Below are positions 21,799-35,699 of a DNA stretch of 64,000 bases, piece after piece (the stretch's first letter is position 1; each line of letters opens with the position of its first letter). This DNA comes from Eleginops maclovinus (lineage: Eukaryota > Chordata > Actinopteri > Perciformes > Eleginopidae): NCBI RefSeq assembly GCF_036324505.1, contig NC_086350.1, forward strand, positions 16,737,532 through 16,801,531, written 5' to 3'. Below the pieces are notes generated by a model. That model was not told where the DNA came from and did no database searches. It was given only the letters and a program-made list of their open reading frames with translations. The translations under genes and the position numbers were made by a program.

Positions 21799-22156
21799 CA
21801 GAAGTGGGATAAGTACTCAGATCGTGTACTTGACTAAAAGTACCAGAGTGTAGGAATCTGTTACAAGTAAAAGTCCTGCATTGAAATGTTTCTCAGGTAA
21901 AAGTATTCGCGTCAACATGTAAATTATCAAAATTAAAGGTACTCATTTAGCAAATTGTGCCATTTCAGGATTATATCTTTTATGTTTTGATCATAACTAC
22001 TGATGCATTAATGTGTGGAGTTAAAGTACAACATTTTCTTCTGAATTGAAGTGGAGTAGAAGTACACAGTAGCCAAAATTGAAATACTCAAGTATAGTAC
22101 AAGTCTCTAAAAATTGTGCTTAAGTTGAGTAAATGCAGAGTTACTTTACATTTCTG
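21799..22156. mobile_element. Tol2-like hAT MITE (358 bp)
   Basis: The ends CAGAAGTGGGATAAGTACTC and (in reverse) CAGAAATGTAAAGTAACTC form terminal inverted repeats resembling the CAGAGGTG...AAAGTACT ends of Tol2-type hAT elements. The body is filled with AAGTACT, TACTTGA and TTACTT words, also typical. Flanking 8-mers GATAAAAG (21791-21798) and GGTAGAAG (22157-22164) match at six of eight positions, consistent with an old target duplication. No reading frame is present. Confidence 0.8.
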
Positions 22157-22509
22157 GGTAGAAGATACATATCATTAATTATTGTCAACAACATTTCAGA
22201 TTTTTTTTATTTTATTATTATAAACTTGTACTTTTAAGTAAATATAAGTTTAATAGAAGTGCATTTATTTTCTAAATATATACATATTTTACGTTTCTAC
22301 ATTCCAGGTTGCATTGATTGCAGAATAAAAACAAAATGCACATTTATGAGAATATAACTAAAATACAGCAGCCAAATAGGCAGCTGCAGTGTAAAAGATG
22401 CTGCTGGTTTGTCCAAATAGTAGATCTCTTTTTCCAGGGATGTGATGCTCAGCCACTCAGACTTCAGCCAAGCTAGCAAAACACCAATAAAAAAATAAAA
22501 TAAAAAAAA
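22157..22509. other. AT-rich DNA, nothing recognised
   Basis: AT-rich sequence between the MITE and a microsatellite; nothing recognised. Confidence 0.5.
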
Positions 22510-22552
22510 CATATATATATATATATATATATACATACATATATATATATAT
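22510..22552. repeat. (AT)n microsatellite, interrupted
   Basis: AT units interrupted once by ACATACAT. Confidence 0.9.
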
Positions 22553-23231
22553 CACAGAGCTTTGATTCTGCTCGATGTGGATAAACTAGTGAGTTCTTGT
22601 TCTGCCTGATGATGTAATATATCCTTTCCTTGAACTGAGCACCTGTAAATTATAGATAATAATACTAACATTATTTCACCAGCTGCATCTGACCCATTCT
22701 TACTGACCCCCTGATTTATTTGTATACATTTTCAAATAAAAACTATCATTTATACTGTGGCTTGGCTGAATTGATGGTTATTCTTTAAGAGAGGTGGGCT
22801 TCCATATTACCCAATATTACCATCTAGAGCCCAGAGTTGTAACTGAACATTGACTTACAGTAGGGACTAAAATCATTGCCTTGTTTTAAAATGACATGCA
22901 TGTAATTTTCCATCAAAAATTGTCTGCAATAACCGCCTGTCTGCACTAATTTTCTATCAAAATTCGACTACCAGCATTTTCTTATATTGATGTGGACATA
23001 AGGGCTGTGTGGTGCAAAGTGTGGTTGTTGAAACGGTGCACTGTATTATTACACTATGTAAATATGTTATTTGAATGAATAGGTGTATCAAAGATATATC
23101 CCTTACATTCAGTTGTTCTCTGCTGCAGCTGCTGAATTTTATATCTAGGAGACTGTATTTGATGTCAAGAACACAACTTGAAATAAAAGAATTCTACTAA
23201 AACTTCTTAACTTTATTAAGTGGTGGAACTG
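22553..23231. other. Single-copy AT-rich DNA, nothing recognised
   Basis: No gene, RNA or transposon motif is visible. Confidence 0.5.
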
Positions 23232-23544
23232 AGGTTTCAAGGTTTCAAGGTTTTATTGGTCATATGCACAGCATATACAACGTATATGTTGGCAATGAAA
23301 ATCTTATGTCCCATGCTCCTCCAACAACTCAACATACATGGTGCAAATAAGATAAATAAAATAGTGCAAAAAGAGAGAAGAATATTTACAATAACAACAA
23401 TAAAGATTTGAGGATGTGAAATATATACATGTGGAATACATTGAAAGTATTTAAATACTTTACACTGTTGAATGAGGAGGTATGGACAGATGCATATATT
23501 ATGTATAACAGATGTATATGGCAGATATGCATAATATATAGATA

Positions 23545-23603
23545 TGTGTACTATAAACAGATGTGTATAATATATATGTATGTGTGTACTATAAACAGAT
23601 GTG
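23545..23603. repeat. Short tandem duplication in LINE 3' UTR
   Basis: TGTGTACTATAAACAGATGT occurs at 23545-23564 and again at 23583-23602, a 38-bp period. Confidence 0.8.
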
Positions 23604-23621
23604 AGTAGACATTCACAGAGC

Positions 23622-24056
23622 TCAGGAGTTCAGCAGTCTTATAGCCTGTGGTATAAAACTGTCTCTGAGTCTGGTGGTCTTGGTCCGGATGCTGCGGTAC
23701 CGTCTGCCAGACGGCAGCAGACAGAACAGATTGTTGCTGGGGTGATGGGGGTCCTTTAATATCCTACCGGCCTTCTTCCTACACCGCTGGGTGTAGAGGT
23801 CCTCCATGGATGGCAGCTCCGTCCTGGTGATGTGCTGAGCAGTTTTCACCACCCTCTGTAGAGTCTTACGGTTGAGGGCGGTGCAACTGCCATACCAGGC
23901 GGTGATGCAGCCAGTCAGGATACTCTCTATGGTGCACCTGTAGAAGTTGCAGAGTATCCTGGAGTCCATGTTGAACTTCCGCAGCCTGCGGAGGAAGAAG
24001 AGCCGCTGTCGAGCCGTCTTGGATATGACCCTGGTGTGATGTGTCCATGTCAGGTC
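23622..24056 (-). pseudogene. LINE ORF2 C-terminal fragment
   Basis: An uninterrupted minus-strand frame of 144 residues runs from the truncation point to a normal stop. It begins DLTWTHHTRVISKTARQRLF and continues with LRRLRKF, CTIESILTGCITAWYG, LYTQRCRKKAGRILKDP, LFCLLPSGRRYRSIRTKTTR and ends PQAIRLLNS. This is the region after the reverse transcriptase palm and thumb in fish L2/CR1-like LINEs. The endonuclease and the catalytic palm (with its FADD-type motif) lie upstream and are missing, so the copy is inactive although this part is undamaged. The clean frame suggests a fairly young insertion. Confidence 0.85.
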
Positions 24057-24058
24057 CT

Positions 24059-27000
24059 GATTAGCAGGTTAACAAGAATTATCGTTACGAAGACATATTT
24101 TCATTGGTCAACTTACTATATTTGATTTGTATTTTCTTCTGAGAATGCTGATAAATAACACCTTTATCAAGAAAACGCTGTTCAACTCTCATACAGTCTG
24201 ATATATAAGCTTAAACTTTCTGCATTTGAAAAAAAAACTCAACTTTTATTTGATGTTAAATTTATTATTATCTTAATGTATTCTCTTTTTTTTTTTAACT
24301 ACACCTAATTAATATGTCTTGCTACAAATCATACTTGAATGAGAATTAGGAAGATCTCTGTCTGTTGAAGAAGATCCTTTCAAAAATGTTTACAGCAGCC
24401 GTTACTCAAAGCATTGATATACACTTCCAAGTTAGTTATTTAGGTAAATATTACCTGGTCTCCAACTAGGAAGACTCCAGCTTTGTGTTTTTAAAAATTC
24501 ATTGGTTTGTGGTGTGTTTAAATGATCATTTGAAATTGCTCTACAATTGTCCCCAATCAATAGGGCTTTGAAATGTATGACTCATTCATCATTTTGGTTT
24601 AAAGCATCAATGATAAACTAAAATACTGACCACTACAGCAATCTAATGATTTTTTTCTCAGTTTGGGGCCTCTATACTCAACAATTTCAATAGAAAGAGT
24701 AACACAGCAACACAAAGAATGGGATATCCTACACATGTTAAGATATGGTGCTAATGAAAAGATCACCGGTCAAACGTAAAATCGTTAGAAGTTAAAGTAT
24801 AGAAAATAATGGAAATAAAGAGTTTCTATTAATTTCATAAATCAATTTGAGGAGCACTGTATCCTTTACAGAGATCAAACACTTCGGCCTCCTTAGTACT
24901 GTGAAAACTTTGTAGCAGTTAACTTGTATTCGTTACTGTGTGTGTGTTGTGATTTATCAGCTATGTTTGTCTCCATTGCACTTTGTTGCATCTTCTGTTA
25001 ATGATACACCTTTCGTTCTCAGTTGAAAACACCTTTTTGGTATATTTCTCTTATATACCTCTTTTCACTTCCAATTTGGTCAAAGAATAACCAAGCTGAA
25101 TTTATGTTTATCCCAAAGTTAAAAGGACTTATTGCTATATATCATTTTTGACACACATGCTCACAGAGAGTGGACCTGTGTTCCTGCCATGTTGCCGCTA
25201 GGAAGAAATAACTGAATATCAGACTTGTATGTTCTGTTTTAATACTGTATGATTAATTATGGCCTGTTCTAACATAACTGGTATGTGTAACACAAACACA
25301 CATGGCAAGCTGGGCCACCTGCCACTACAGATTGTTTATCTTTTTACTAGACAACTCTATATTTCAGTCGTATTTATCAGTCCTCTGAACAATTTGACAT
25401 AAAGCATGCAAGGCACTATGCTGCAAATATGCTGCAGTTCTGCAACATGCTACCATCAGACAAAGCAACATAGTTAAAATCGCTATGTAGGCAAAATAAA
25501 TGTTTGCTAATTACGTATTAGCAGGACACATACGTTTTCCCTTTAGTGGTTTATACATCACCCATCCTATTTTCTAAATTAATTACATCACAGGTTGAAA
25601 GAAATGGTGGAAATGCTTATGTGTCCCACTAACACCACTGCTGTAGAAGGAGCAGAATCCAGGTCAGAGGAGAGCAGTTCTTTCGGCACCACATCCATGC
25701 TTTTTCTGCCAGCAGAGGAGGAGTATAGATCATGCTACATGCAGAGCCGGATGTTTTAAGATCATTAACGCTAAAATGCTTCTCCCTTTGACAAGATCCT
25801 GCAATCTAGACAAATTACCCTCATTACTTACCATTTTTAACAGTCAGTATGAAGGATTATTTCTCGAATATTCTATTCTATTCTTTGTGGTGCTTTAGTG
25901 CAATCAACACTAGGTCAAACTAGTTAAAAACGAATAACACAAAACTGAATATAAAGTATATGTTTGCTTTTTTCAACAGTTTTCACACATTCAGAGACAC
26001 ACAAAAGCCACTTCCTCTTTGATGTGGTACAGACATAGCAAATGCCCTAAAGACCCTGGATGTGCAGCCATCAAGATTGTCACACTGCTACAGCATGACA
26101 ATGTATTAATCACATATTGTGTCCTGCAAGTGACAGGGAGAGAGTGCACAGAGTGAAACAAGGTTCTCGGTGGGGATTTGCCAGTGGGCCCGTCCCTTCA
26201 AATGGCATATGATGATAACCTCCTTGTCTTCTGCTCAGAGATTAACAACCAGGCGGGCTTTATGGATGGATATGTTCTGGTGTTGCGCTTGGACTTGAGA
26301 GGAATAGAGGTCAGAGTCTATCCAAACAGCAGATGTTTTTTTTGGCCTCTTTGGGGGTGTGCTATAATGGATTTAATACACAAATCAAAGGCTGAATATG
26401 AACAGTCTTTAGCTGTAATGCAGGTAGTTGTAAGGAACTACAGTGCATGCACAAGTAAATAGTAGTAAGTACAAATTCACAGCACACAAATAAAATGATT
26501 ATGAATTATATATTATTTAATAATATTTCACTGTAATCGCTATAATACTTGGAAAAACAAGGGCAGTTTATATACGTGTAGTCAGACTGCTGTAGTAGAG
26601 CACAAGAGAGCTAATTACACAGACTACCACCATAAGAAACATAACAATTCAAATAATAACATTCCTCCAATCTGAACAGCTTTCAACAGCTGATTTTGAA
26701 CCACCTGCAATCTAGCCCTTCTCCTAAACCAACCTAGTGTATGAAGGCATTTTACTGTAATAATAAATACATTATAAGCACCGCCTTAATGATCAAAGAA
26801 ACAACATCTTAGGTGGCACCTGTCTCATCATTGTGATTTGCATTGTGGCAGATGTTGTTTTCCAACAAGGATGAAACTATTCTATAACGGGAAGATGAAA
26901 AATACAGCTTGCTTTTAAAATAAGATGCCCCTTTAAGCTCCATATTTGCAACATCTGTGGTATAAACAATTAAACCAGACAGGAAAACCAATGCAGATGG

Positions 27001-30000
27001 TAGCATCCATGACTTGTGTCAAAAGTGTGGTCATACAACATTAACACAAAATAGAAGAGAAATAAGTTTGATCATGGTGAAAGCAATTACTTTGAGCAAT
27101 ATGTAAGCCATACAAACAATGAAGTAATGGTAATGCTTTCCTCGCAATAAAGAATTATTGATACTGTCTAAATGACTTGTTAGCTTTGCTTTTTACTCTT
27201 TTCAGTGATTTCAAGGTAAATAAAGTGCTTATGAAATGATTTACACTGAAAAACCGGCATTTGCTATAGCTTGCCATGCTGAGACATCACTTATGTAAAA
27301 GAGTTGTGTAGTGTTTATGCTTTATACAGCATCACTGGGATCTTTAAAATGCTCACTGCTGGAAATAGTTCTGTTGAAGTGCAATAAACAGTAATGTAAT
27401 GAGAAACTGATACCAAACGTAGACAATTTAAGTCCTGTGGGCAAGAGCAAACCATGTAAATTAGATTTAGCACAGAGCAGCTCTAAGGCATGTCCCCTGG
27501 AGGCCAACAAATCATGACTGTTTGTAATGTTCCACAAGTTACTCAACTTCTAATCTTGAGAAGTAAGCAGAGGGCATCTGCAGAATATGATCCCCTGAGT
27601 TACCTAAAGCTTACTTTGTCAAAACAACTTCTAATCCTGGTGTAAGACGCTGAAGATCTGTTGTGTATTACGGCACACCTGCAGTACATACAGTAAGCTG
27701 ACTTCTGATGTATTATATTGTCAGTGATGGGAATTATTGAAGAAACACTGAGATGAGAGAAAACTGCATGATGCTGGAACGTATACGTTCACATATGCCT
27801 CTTAGCTCCAAAACAGAGGGAACGTTCCCTCTGGGAGGCGCCCACAAATACTGACAGACAGCCCAGTTCTTCAAATTGAGTTCTGAACATCGGATGTTTC
27901 CATAATTATAAGCAGTCTCTAATGCTTTACTTCATTGAGAAGATGTGACCCAGGCTTTAATTTATGCATCCTTTGAGGCAGATGGTTGTGTTATTTTTTT
28001 ATTCCCTCTGTTGTTTTTTTAGGAATACCACATTTCAAACACAATGAATATGAATGCCTCTTGATTGAACAATGTACCTACAATTGAAATAAAACAAAGT
28101 GTTAAAAAGAAAGTGAGGCATAAACCACTTACCACAACTTCTTTCAATGCCCACAGTGTGGACTGTTTATGCTTCTGTTGCCTTGAATAGATAAAATGAA
28201 TGTTACTTTGATGTAGTTCAATGCTGAATCAACTTCCTTTTTTCCTTTTTGTTACAGTGTAATTTTAAAATAAGCAAAACAAATGTAGGACATGGAAACA
28301 TTTACAGTCCAAGCATTTGTGGTTTCCATGCTTACAGGATCCTTTATATGTAATTTAACAGAGTCATTCTCCAGACTCAAAAGGGATGTGGCTTCAGTTG
28401 TCTTAGTTAGCAAATTCTAGTGGAAGTCTTTATCAGTGCTGGTTTGTTGTTGCAAATCATTCAGTCTTTCTCTCACGGCTGTTGGGGACCAATGTGATTA
28501 ACAAGATTGCCATCCATCAAGTGCAAAACTGAACTGGCCTTGCACCCCTGCTGAGTTTGCCACAGCACAAAAATAGAGCATTGATTGTACAGCATTTGCA
28601 GGCTTTTGCATATATTAAAGTAATCTAAGAAACAACCAAGCTGTGCAGAAGACTTATGCAACGGAAGTGTCGATAGCTCACTCCCAATCCCCCGGTGTAA
28701 TACTCAATAGCAAGCATCATGGAAATAGGATGGACTTTCATTTCAACCGGCTATGAAAGCAAAATGCAGCTTTTGAGCAGCGTGGATTAGGTCTAGTCTT
28801 GCCTTTTGCGGAGACAGATAGTGTGAATGCAACTGATTCCAGATCTCTGTTGAGCCGACAGTGGCTCTCTAGAACTGCAAAAGCAAGCCACGGTCTTTTT
28901 CAGATATACAATTTCTATTTTACGTTTTGATTATAAGCAGAAAAAGCCAGTCAGGTCTTTTTACTGGTAATTGTTTCTTTTTTTCATCCCCCTCTGTGTC
29001 TGGCCCTCATATACCTCACTGCAGGTGACAGTTAAATAGCTGTAGATAATAACATTAAAGATATGTCTTTCAAGGGACCAGTCACACAGATGGTTTACCA
29101 AAATCAATTCTAGTTTATCAAGGTAAGACGATGAATAAGAGCCAACAAGACACTGAGAGCGCACCGAGGATAGAATGTTAATGGCTTTGACGGTTATGGC
29201 TGAGCTTTTATCTGCCTAGACAGTGGGAGGTTTGACCGCCTAATGACCACTGTGCTTAGCAACAATCAACTCAATACACAAACCCCTGTGATGGCGGTGT
29301 GTGGACTTTATACAGGTTGGTGTGTGCCTGCTTGTGTCAATTGTAAAACTAAAGAATAAAAGCTATTCTATAATCTAACAACGTACATGGAAGATGGATG
29401 GGCAGGGAAAACAGTAGTGATAGCTGGATGGGTATCTCATGAATTTTCAACATGGCACCTCTCTCTGTGTGTCTCTAACCTCATGTATTTGTAAGGGCTC
29501 TTTCATCACATATGTCAACTTCACCTACCGATAACCAGCAGAGTATATGCAGCCTTCTTTGTGAATCAGATTGTTGTGTGTCAGCTGACTGATATGTTTG
29601 GTGAAAGATGCTGAGCGTTAATTAGATGTGTCCATTTCACAAAAAAGGGAGTTTTCATTAGCCCTAAATAGCCTTTACCATAATAAGACTTTAGAAAGAA
29701 AACCATGTTGACACTGATGGCAGGTCTACGTTACTGAAACCAGGATTATGATACAGAAAAGATTCCAGGTTTAGAGAGCTGCGCTGCATTTCCATTTGAT
29801 TCACATGTTACCTTAATGAATACTGGGAGTCATCGGAGGACAGCTCTCAGTGAAGCATGAATGAGTACAACATTGAGCGTCTGCAAAACATCCTCATTCA
29901 TTTTACTAACAACTGGCATTCTGAGATAGTGGAACAACATCATCTCCCACCTGGGGAAGTGCATCACAGTGGTAAACCTTCCTTTTTGTTTTGAGCATGA

Positions 30001-33000
30001 AATGATGAACTGTGACAGCAGCACAAACAGCGTGAACTAGCTCTAACCTGAATGGGCGGCTTTTTGAGAAACTGGAGTCAAGGTCATGACCGTGCAATAT
30101 CTATGTGCATGCTGCATCCAAACGTGCAAAGAATCATCATGCAACTGCAAAAGAGAAACATGGAGAATAATATACATGGTCTCCATTGTGTCAGCAGAAC
30201 ACAAACATAATATGGAAAATGAATACACACACAGTAGGAACATTGGGTTAATGAATATTCATAACCTGGATCGTTCTAACAAGCGCATTGAGACCTAAAT
30301 GTCTTTTCACCATCTACAGCAGTGCATTCAGTTATCTTTGTATGCTAACTGCATTTGCCTGATTGCTTTTTTCTGTTTTATGAATGGTTTGTTTGGAGAA
30401 AGGGCTTGGCATGGAGTATAAGACATCACTTAATCCTCAGGCAATAAGAAAGAAAGGATGAAAAACAATGTGAAGGCATGGCAGAATAGGCATGCAATGA
30501 TGCTTCTCAATGGTGATCATTGCGGCATTCTTTGGCACAGCATGCTGAATGGATTTTCCGGTTATACTGTATGGTTCAGTTACTGCCAAAAAACAACCAA
30601 CAGAATTGAAAGACTGTGTCATTTAAATGTGACCTTTGTTCAAGATGTATGCTATTCTGGGCAGAGTTTTTTTTTTGTTTGTTTCTTAGGAGGGTGCATT
30701 TAAGGACAGAACAACATAAACGATTGTGACTTCCTTTTCAGTTTAAATATAACCACTGAATTAAATGGATTCATGCTTTGGTTGACTTAACTATCCATGT
30801 AAGTAAGAAAGAAAAAAATGTCACGTTCTCTCAGCTGGAATAAAACAAAGCCTATACTTATTTTACCAACCGTGTGAGGGGTAGGGTTGTCTTGTGAGTG
30901 ATCAATCACATTTCCTACATGTTACTTTTTCACCACTGATGCATTCACTTTTTGCTGTTATTCATTGAACGTTTAACCACTTTCAAATGTTCAATAATTT
31001 AGCAATACAATACTACTAATAATATGAGCCATTAATAAGAACAGCTTTTGGGTTGCTAATTTGTGTGGCAGGAGTTAATTGTTGTGCAAAATGAGGCTTG
31101 CAGCGTATTTTAAGATGAATACAGAGGGGCTTTCCAACAGCTCTCAACCAACCTTCTTTTAAAGAGCATAGATTAAAAATAAAAATAAAAATCAATTAAA
31201 TAAAACACATTAACATTTACCTGTGCAGATATCATGAATTTGTGTAAAAATCTTTTATTAACAACTTTCCAACATTTAGAACTGCATAACAACAACAAAA
31301 CACTAGTCACAGGTAGTAGTTGTTTAAGCTCTGAAGCATTTTTTCCATACAGTAACACATTTTTTTTATTATGTAGGAATGCAGTTTAGTGGATTCCTGC
31401 AACACATCTACAGCTGAATTTTGTTTGATGCATTTACAAATGTTTTGTCTATCTTTCATCGTTTGGAACATCGTTGTTTAGTAGAAGCAGTTCCAAAGCT
31501 ACCCATATTCAGATAGGCTGCCTCCAGCTGTATCTGCCTCCTCTGCCCTTGACTTCCATGTTCTGCATTTCTAATCCTCCACTCACCCCCTCACTTTGCC
31601 TTCGCTCAACACTTGCCTCTACTCTTGCTGTCAAGAGCGCCTCTGCTTGTGAATTGTACAGGTTCAGAGATCAAAGCGGATAATCCCAACGGAGAGAAAG
31701 ACAGAGAGGAAATGAAAGCAGAGATAAAGAGAGTGAAATCCCCTACAGTCTCCACATTTAGATATTTGTCCTCACTTTATGTACTGTATGTGTTTTACAG
31801 CAAGCTTAGTTTGTTCTAAGCAATCTGAGGTTGTGCACCCTGCAGCGTTGTTCGGACTGCTTCAGTAACTTGGCAGTTACTTAGTCATGAGTTCGACAAA
31901 CATGTATCCAGACTACCCACTTCCCACTAAAAAAATTACTAACATAGCAAAATATAAAGCATAATTATTGAAACTGACTCTCCGAGAACAAACTGTTACC
32001 TGTTCTCAACATTTTGGCAATTAAATAAAATCCGAGGGACAAATAGTGTTCAGTAAATGACTCTTTCTTGTCAAATGGACAAACGTTAGATCCTCATGTG
32101 ATTTTTATTAAAGTTAATCATTTTTCCAATGTCTTTCATCAATGTTATCAGTTATGTGCAGGTTCGTGCACCACCATAGGGCTGTTTCACCAGTGTGCAG
32201 AGTAAATCAAAAAGATGCTCTCAGTTCCTGCTACTGTACCACAAGGCAACTGTCAGGTCACATTATGATGGCAGAATTACCCTGAAACATGCTGTTAAAT
32301 CATAGTGAATTAAAACAGAAGGCACATTTTAAAACAGACTTGGAATTAATAATGTAATTTTTGACCAGCTTTATTTAAGTTACTTAGAATATATTTTAAA
32401 AGGATGGTTGTTATGTGTCAATGAAAGGGGTACACCATACTAAATGTGATCTGAAAAGCCTGTAGATACTCAATAAATACACACATCCTCACTGCAGGCA
32501 TTTATCTCATTACGGTGTCAGTTCCATGTCTGTATCCGTTTGACTGGAGCTGCACAGCAGATGGTCTTGAGGAATGGGGAGGAAACAGTTGGTCTTAATT
32601 AACCTTCCTGTTCTGTAGTGTCATTAATGTCAATCGGGTGCTGTCACCAGAGATGAGCTCGGGCTGAAGAGAACGGGTCAGGGTGCAAATGGAGAGATGA
32701 GCAGTAAGAGGAGATTGCAAGTGTCAGAGAAGTAGACAAGTGAACAGTGATACAGAGTGGAGAGGTTGGAAGGTCACAGCAAAGGGAGAAGGATGTATTT
32801 GGGAAAGGGGAAAATATCCATTGACCTTGCTGTGTGAATGACAGATGAAAAGGGGGAGTTTGTGGTTGGTAAGATGTTTGTTTCCACTATAACATTCATA
32901 CTGCTGCCCTGTGGCAAACATGAGTAGGGCTCCATGCTGGACAAACTTTTGACCCGAACAAAAGTTGTTGTGATGTTATATAACAGAACAGAGAATACAG

Positions 33001-33984
33001 AGTAGAAGAAACAACTGTGTCAGAATATTCTGAAATGCCATGGTCTTGTTCTCTCTTATATCACTAGAAAGTAGGGCACACAATGTTAATGACTCCTCTA
33101 AAAAATAGGAAATTGAAGTGTTTGTCAGCTTCTTGAAATCAAATTCCAGGGCAAAAACATAGATTAGAATGTGTACATCACAGGTTTTGCATCAAAGAAA
33201 TCATTGCTTTCATAAAATACAGTAAAATATACACAGTTATATTCACATTAGTCAATACAAGTACAATCAAAACTGATTTTGAGTATAATCTGTATCAGAA
33301 AAGTATAATGTGTATAGGTTAAACTTTAATATGCAAGATGTGTTCCACTCCATCGAGGAAAGATTGCTTTTCTTTCAACATAGCAGGGTTTTATATTTAA
33401 CTTTCAAAGAAAGATAACACTGCAAAACAACACACTTAAATTAAGCATATCCTGAGGCAAACATCACATGTTAATACTTATAATTAGACCTAGGATGACT
33501 CTCTCATACTGCTTATCCACTCATGTGCATTAGAAATCTTTAACAATCCATGGCATGTTTTGCAAAATTCCTGGTTTCTGTAAATTTGAGTTTGAATGTG
33601 CTTTGAAGAGTGGAAAGATGTATCAAGGTATTAAAAGAAACCTTTTTTCAAATGACTTAGCCCGTCTAAATCCATCTATTTTAAAGAATATGAAACCTTC
33701 AAGTAGCTGCTGAGCGTAAACCTGCTATTGATGCAGAGGCTGATAGTAACTCTGTGGCTGATCTCTTCTCAGTAAGGAAAGACTGCTAAACACTCAGTGG
33801 TACTGGCTTGTATATTCATCTTCCAGAGCTGGGGCAGTACCTTGCTGTGGTCCTGCCTGATGACCACCTTACTACTTCTTTTATGGCTTTGATAGGATTG
33901 CTGACATCCATTGTCTTCTTAGTTAGACATATGCATTTTCCAGCATTTTGGACTTAATGTATTATCTCTTTAATTTAAACACGT
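24059..33984. other. Long single-copy stretch, no gene recognised
   Basis: About 9.9 kb with no recognisable gene or transposon. A 49-nt splice-bracketed segment at 28133-28181 (minus) is listed separately. An open frame at 26178-26462 (plus) has no known motif. The rest is ordinary AT-rich sequence with small GC-richer islands. Confidence 0.5.
28133..28181 (-). other. Weak candidate exon, 49 nt, minus strand
   Basis: On the minus strand the acceptor-like ATTTTATCTATTCAAG is followed by 49 nt and a strong donor GTAAGTGG. Only one frame is open: one base, then 16 codons reading QQKHKQSTLWALKEVV. The starting phase would fit the end of the 56.5-kb candidate. The segment is short, the acceptor only fair, and chance is a real possibility. 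Confidence 0.18.
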
Positions 33985-34202
33985 CATCTATTGCTCGTCT
34001 GTCCGTCCTGGGAGAGGGTTCCCCCCGCTGATGCGCTCCCCAACATTCCTGCCATTTCCCCCCCGTAACTCTGGGGTTCATAGGAAGTTTTTCCTTGTCG
34101 GATGTGAGGGTCCAAGGACAGAGGGTGTAGTATTCATATTCATATTATGTACAAACTTTCCAATGTGAAATGTGGGATATTGGGCTATATAAAACAACTT
34201 TT
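33985..34202 (+). mobile_element. SINE-like or LINE 3'-tail interspersed repeat
   Basis: The segment contains GCTCGTCTGTCCGTCCTGGG, GTTTTTCCTTGTCGGATGTG, AGGGTCCAAGGACAGAGGG and ends ATATTGGGCTATATAAAA. I know this string of motifs, in this order, as a widespread interspersed repeat of teleost genomes, usually a SINE or the related tail of an L2-type LINE. Its head (a tRNA- or 5S-like promoter) is not evident, so this is probably a 5'-truncated copy. Class assignment is from memory of the motif pattern. Confidence 0.6.
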
Positions 34203-35699
34203 GACCAACACAACCAACCAAGCTGACTTGGGACAAATGCTGGTTGAAAACTGGGATGCCATCCCACAGCAGTGTGTGACCAGGCTGGTGATGAGCATGG
34301 GGAGGAAAAGCTGTTGTGTTGTATGGTTCTGACACAAGCTACTGAGGCTGCTTGATAAATCGTTAGTAAATAAATTGTTGCCAATATGTCTTATTCCATC
34401 AGACTTCAATCATCCAATCCACCAAACAACACCAAAAGAGTCAACAGCAAAGCACCAAAAAAAGGTGTCTAGCATTGGCAGAGGAGATTTGTCACATTTT
34501 TCATGTGGCAACCCACATATCAGCTCTGCTGTCTTCCCACAAATGCATATTCCTCACACCTGTGCTAGCATTTGACAGGTAGGTAAACAATATAAGATGT
34601 ATTGCCAATAAGTATTGTTACAACAAAGAAATAAGCTACCAAACACAAATTTCCTTACTTTTTGTGTTAAGTTTATATGATATTTGCATATCCCACCACA
34701 TAAATGCCACCCAAAGCATAGTGACATTGGATTTAGTTGAAGAAACAATTCCAATTTTTGCCTCTGATAGATATGAATAGACATGCTGCCTCCAGTGTTC
34801 GCTCAATGTTCTAATAGCGAGAGATTGATCTGCAAGACATGCTGAACAATTAATTCATGAATTGATTTTCTGCTTGGGATTAGTGTAGCTGCAGTCCTTA
34901 AAAAAATCTGTGGTGCCTCAGGCCCCGAGCAAATTTTGCTAGCTGATAAGTCGAACAGAAAGAACATGAAGGTCAGGGAGTGTTGAACAGAGCCAGAGTG
35001 ACTCAAATGAAGGGCACACTAAGCATATGTTCAAGAGGCAAACAGGTTCCAAACTGATCCTACAGTTTAGAAAAACTGATGGGAATCTTGGGCATTTTCA
35101 TTTGCCTTAAATACACATAAGAAATGGAGCATGCCACAAGCTATTTCAAATCCTGATCTACATAATAAAAAATAACCTAGTGTTTAGATTTATCACTCAT
35201 TTGAAAAGTATATTATTGGCTGCAGGAGCACCTGTAGCAGTGATGGTGCTTAACCATGCAGAGACTGTACCCAGCATGTTTTTATGGGCTCATCTGCATA
35301 AGACTGACTGGCAATAATGTTGTTTTCAGTAGTCTGGTAGGAAGAATCAAGCAATGAGTCTTCTGCAGAGATGAGCCTAACATACTGGGAGTCATTGCCA
35401 TCATTTTAATATGCTATACATGAATCACGTTTCTCAACATTTCTGATTGATTGTTTTTTATTTGTGTGTCAAGGCTCATTGGAGCTCAGACCATATGGAT
35501 GAGGAAGACATTATTCACGTGCAGTGATCAACACCCTTTTTTTGTTAATTACACATCCCTTACCTAACAAAAAAAGCCTAACAGCGAGCATACTCTCGAA
35601 ATCCTGACATGTACGAAGATGGATGGTAATGACCAGCCTTTACATGGCTGTAAAGTATGCAGCTGCATGGACTGCCCTCTCCTTCTGGCAAGTCATTAG

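Larger units (their letters stand above)
23232..24058 (-). mobile_element. L2/CR1-type LINE, 5'-truncated
   Basis: The minus strand carries the C-terminal end of a LINE ORF2, then a 3' untranslated region of about 390 bp. This ends in tandem 8-mers (CCTTGAAA repeated at 23233-23250), the kind of short tandem tail used by CR1/L2-group elements. The 5' end stops abruptly near 24058 in the middle of the coding region, as expected from incomplete reverse transcription. No convincing target duplication is seen. Confidence 0.85.

Noticed and set aside
25820..25860. Minus-strand GTAAGTAAT donor
   Set aside because: No acceptor at a suitable distance, and the frame checked before the donor has a stop.
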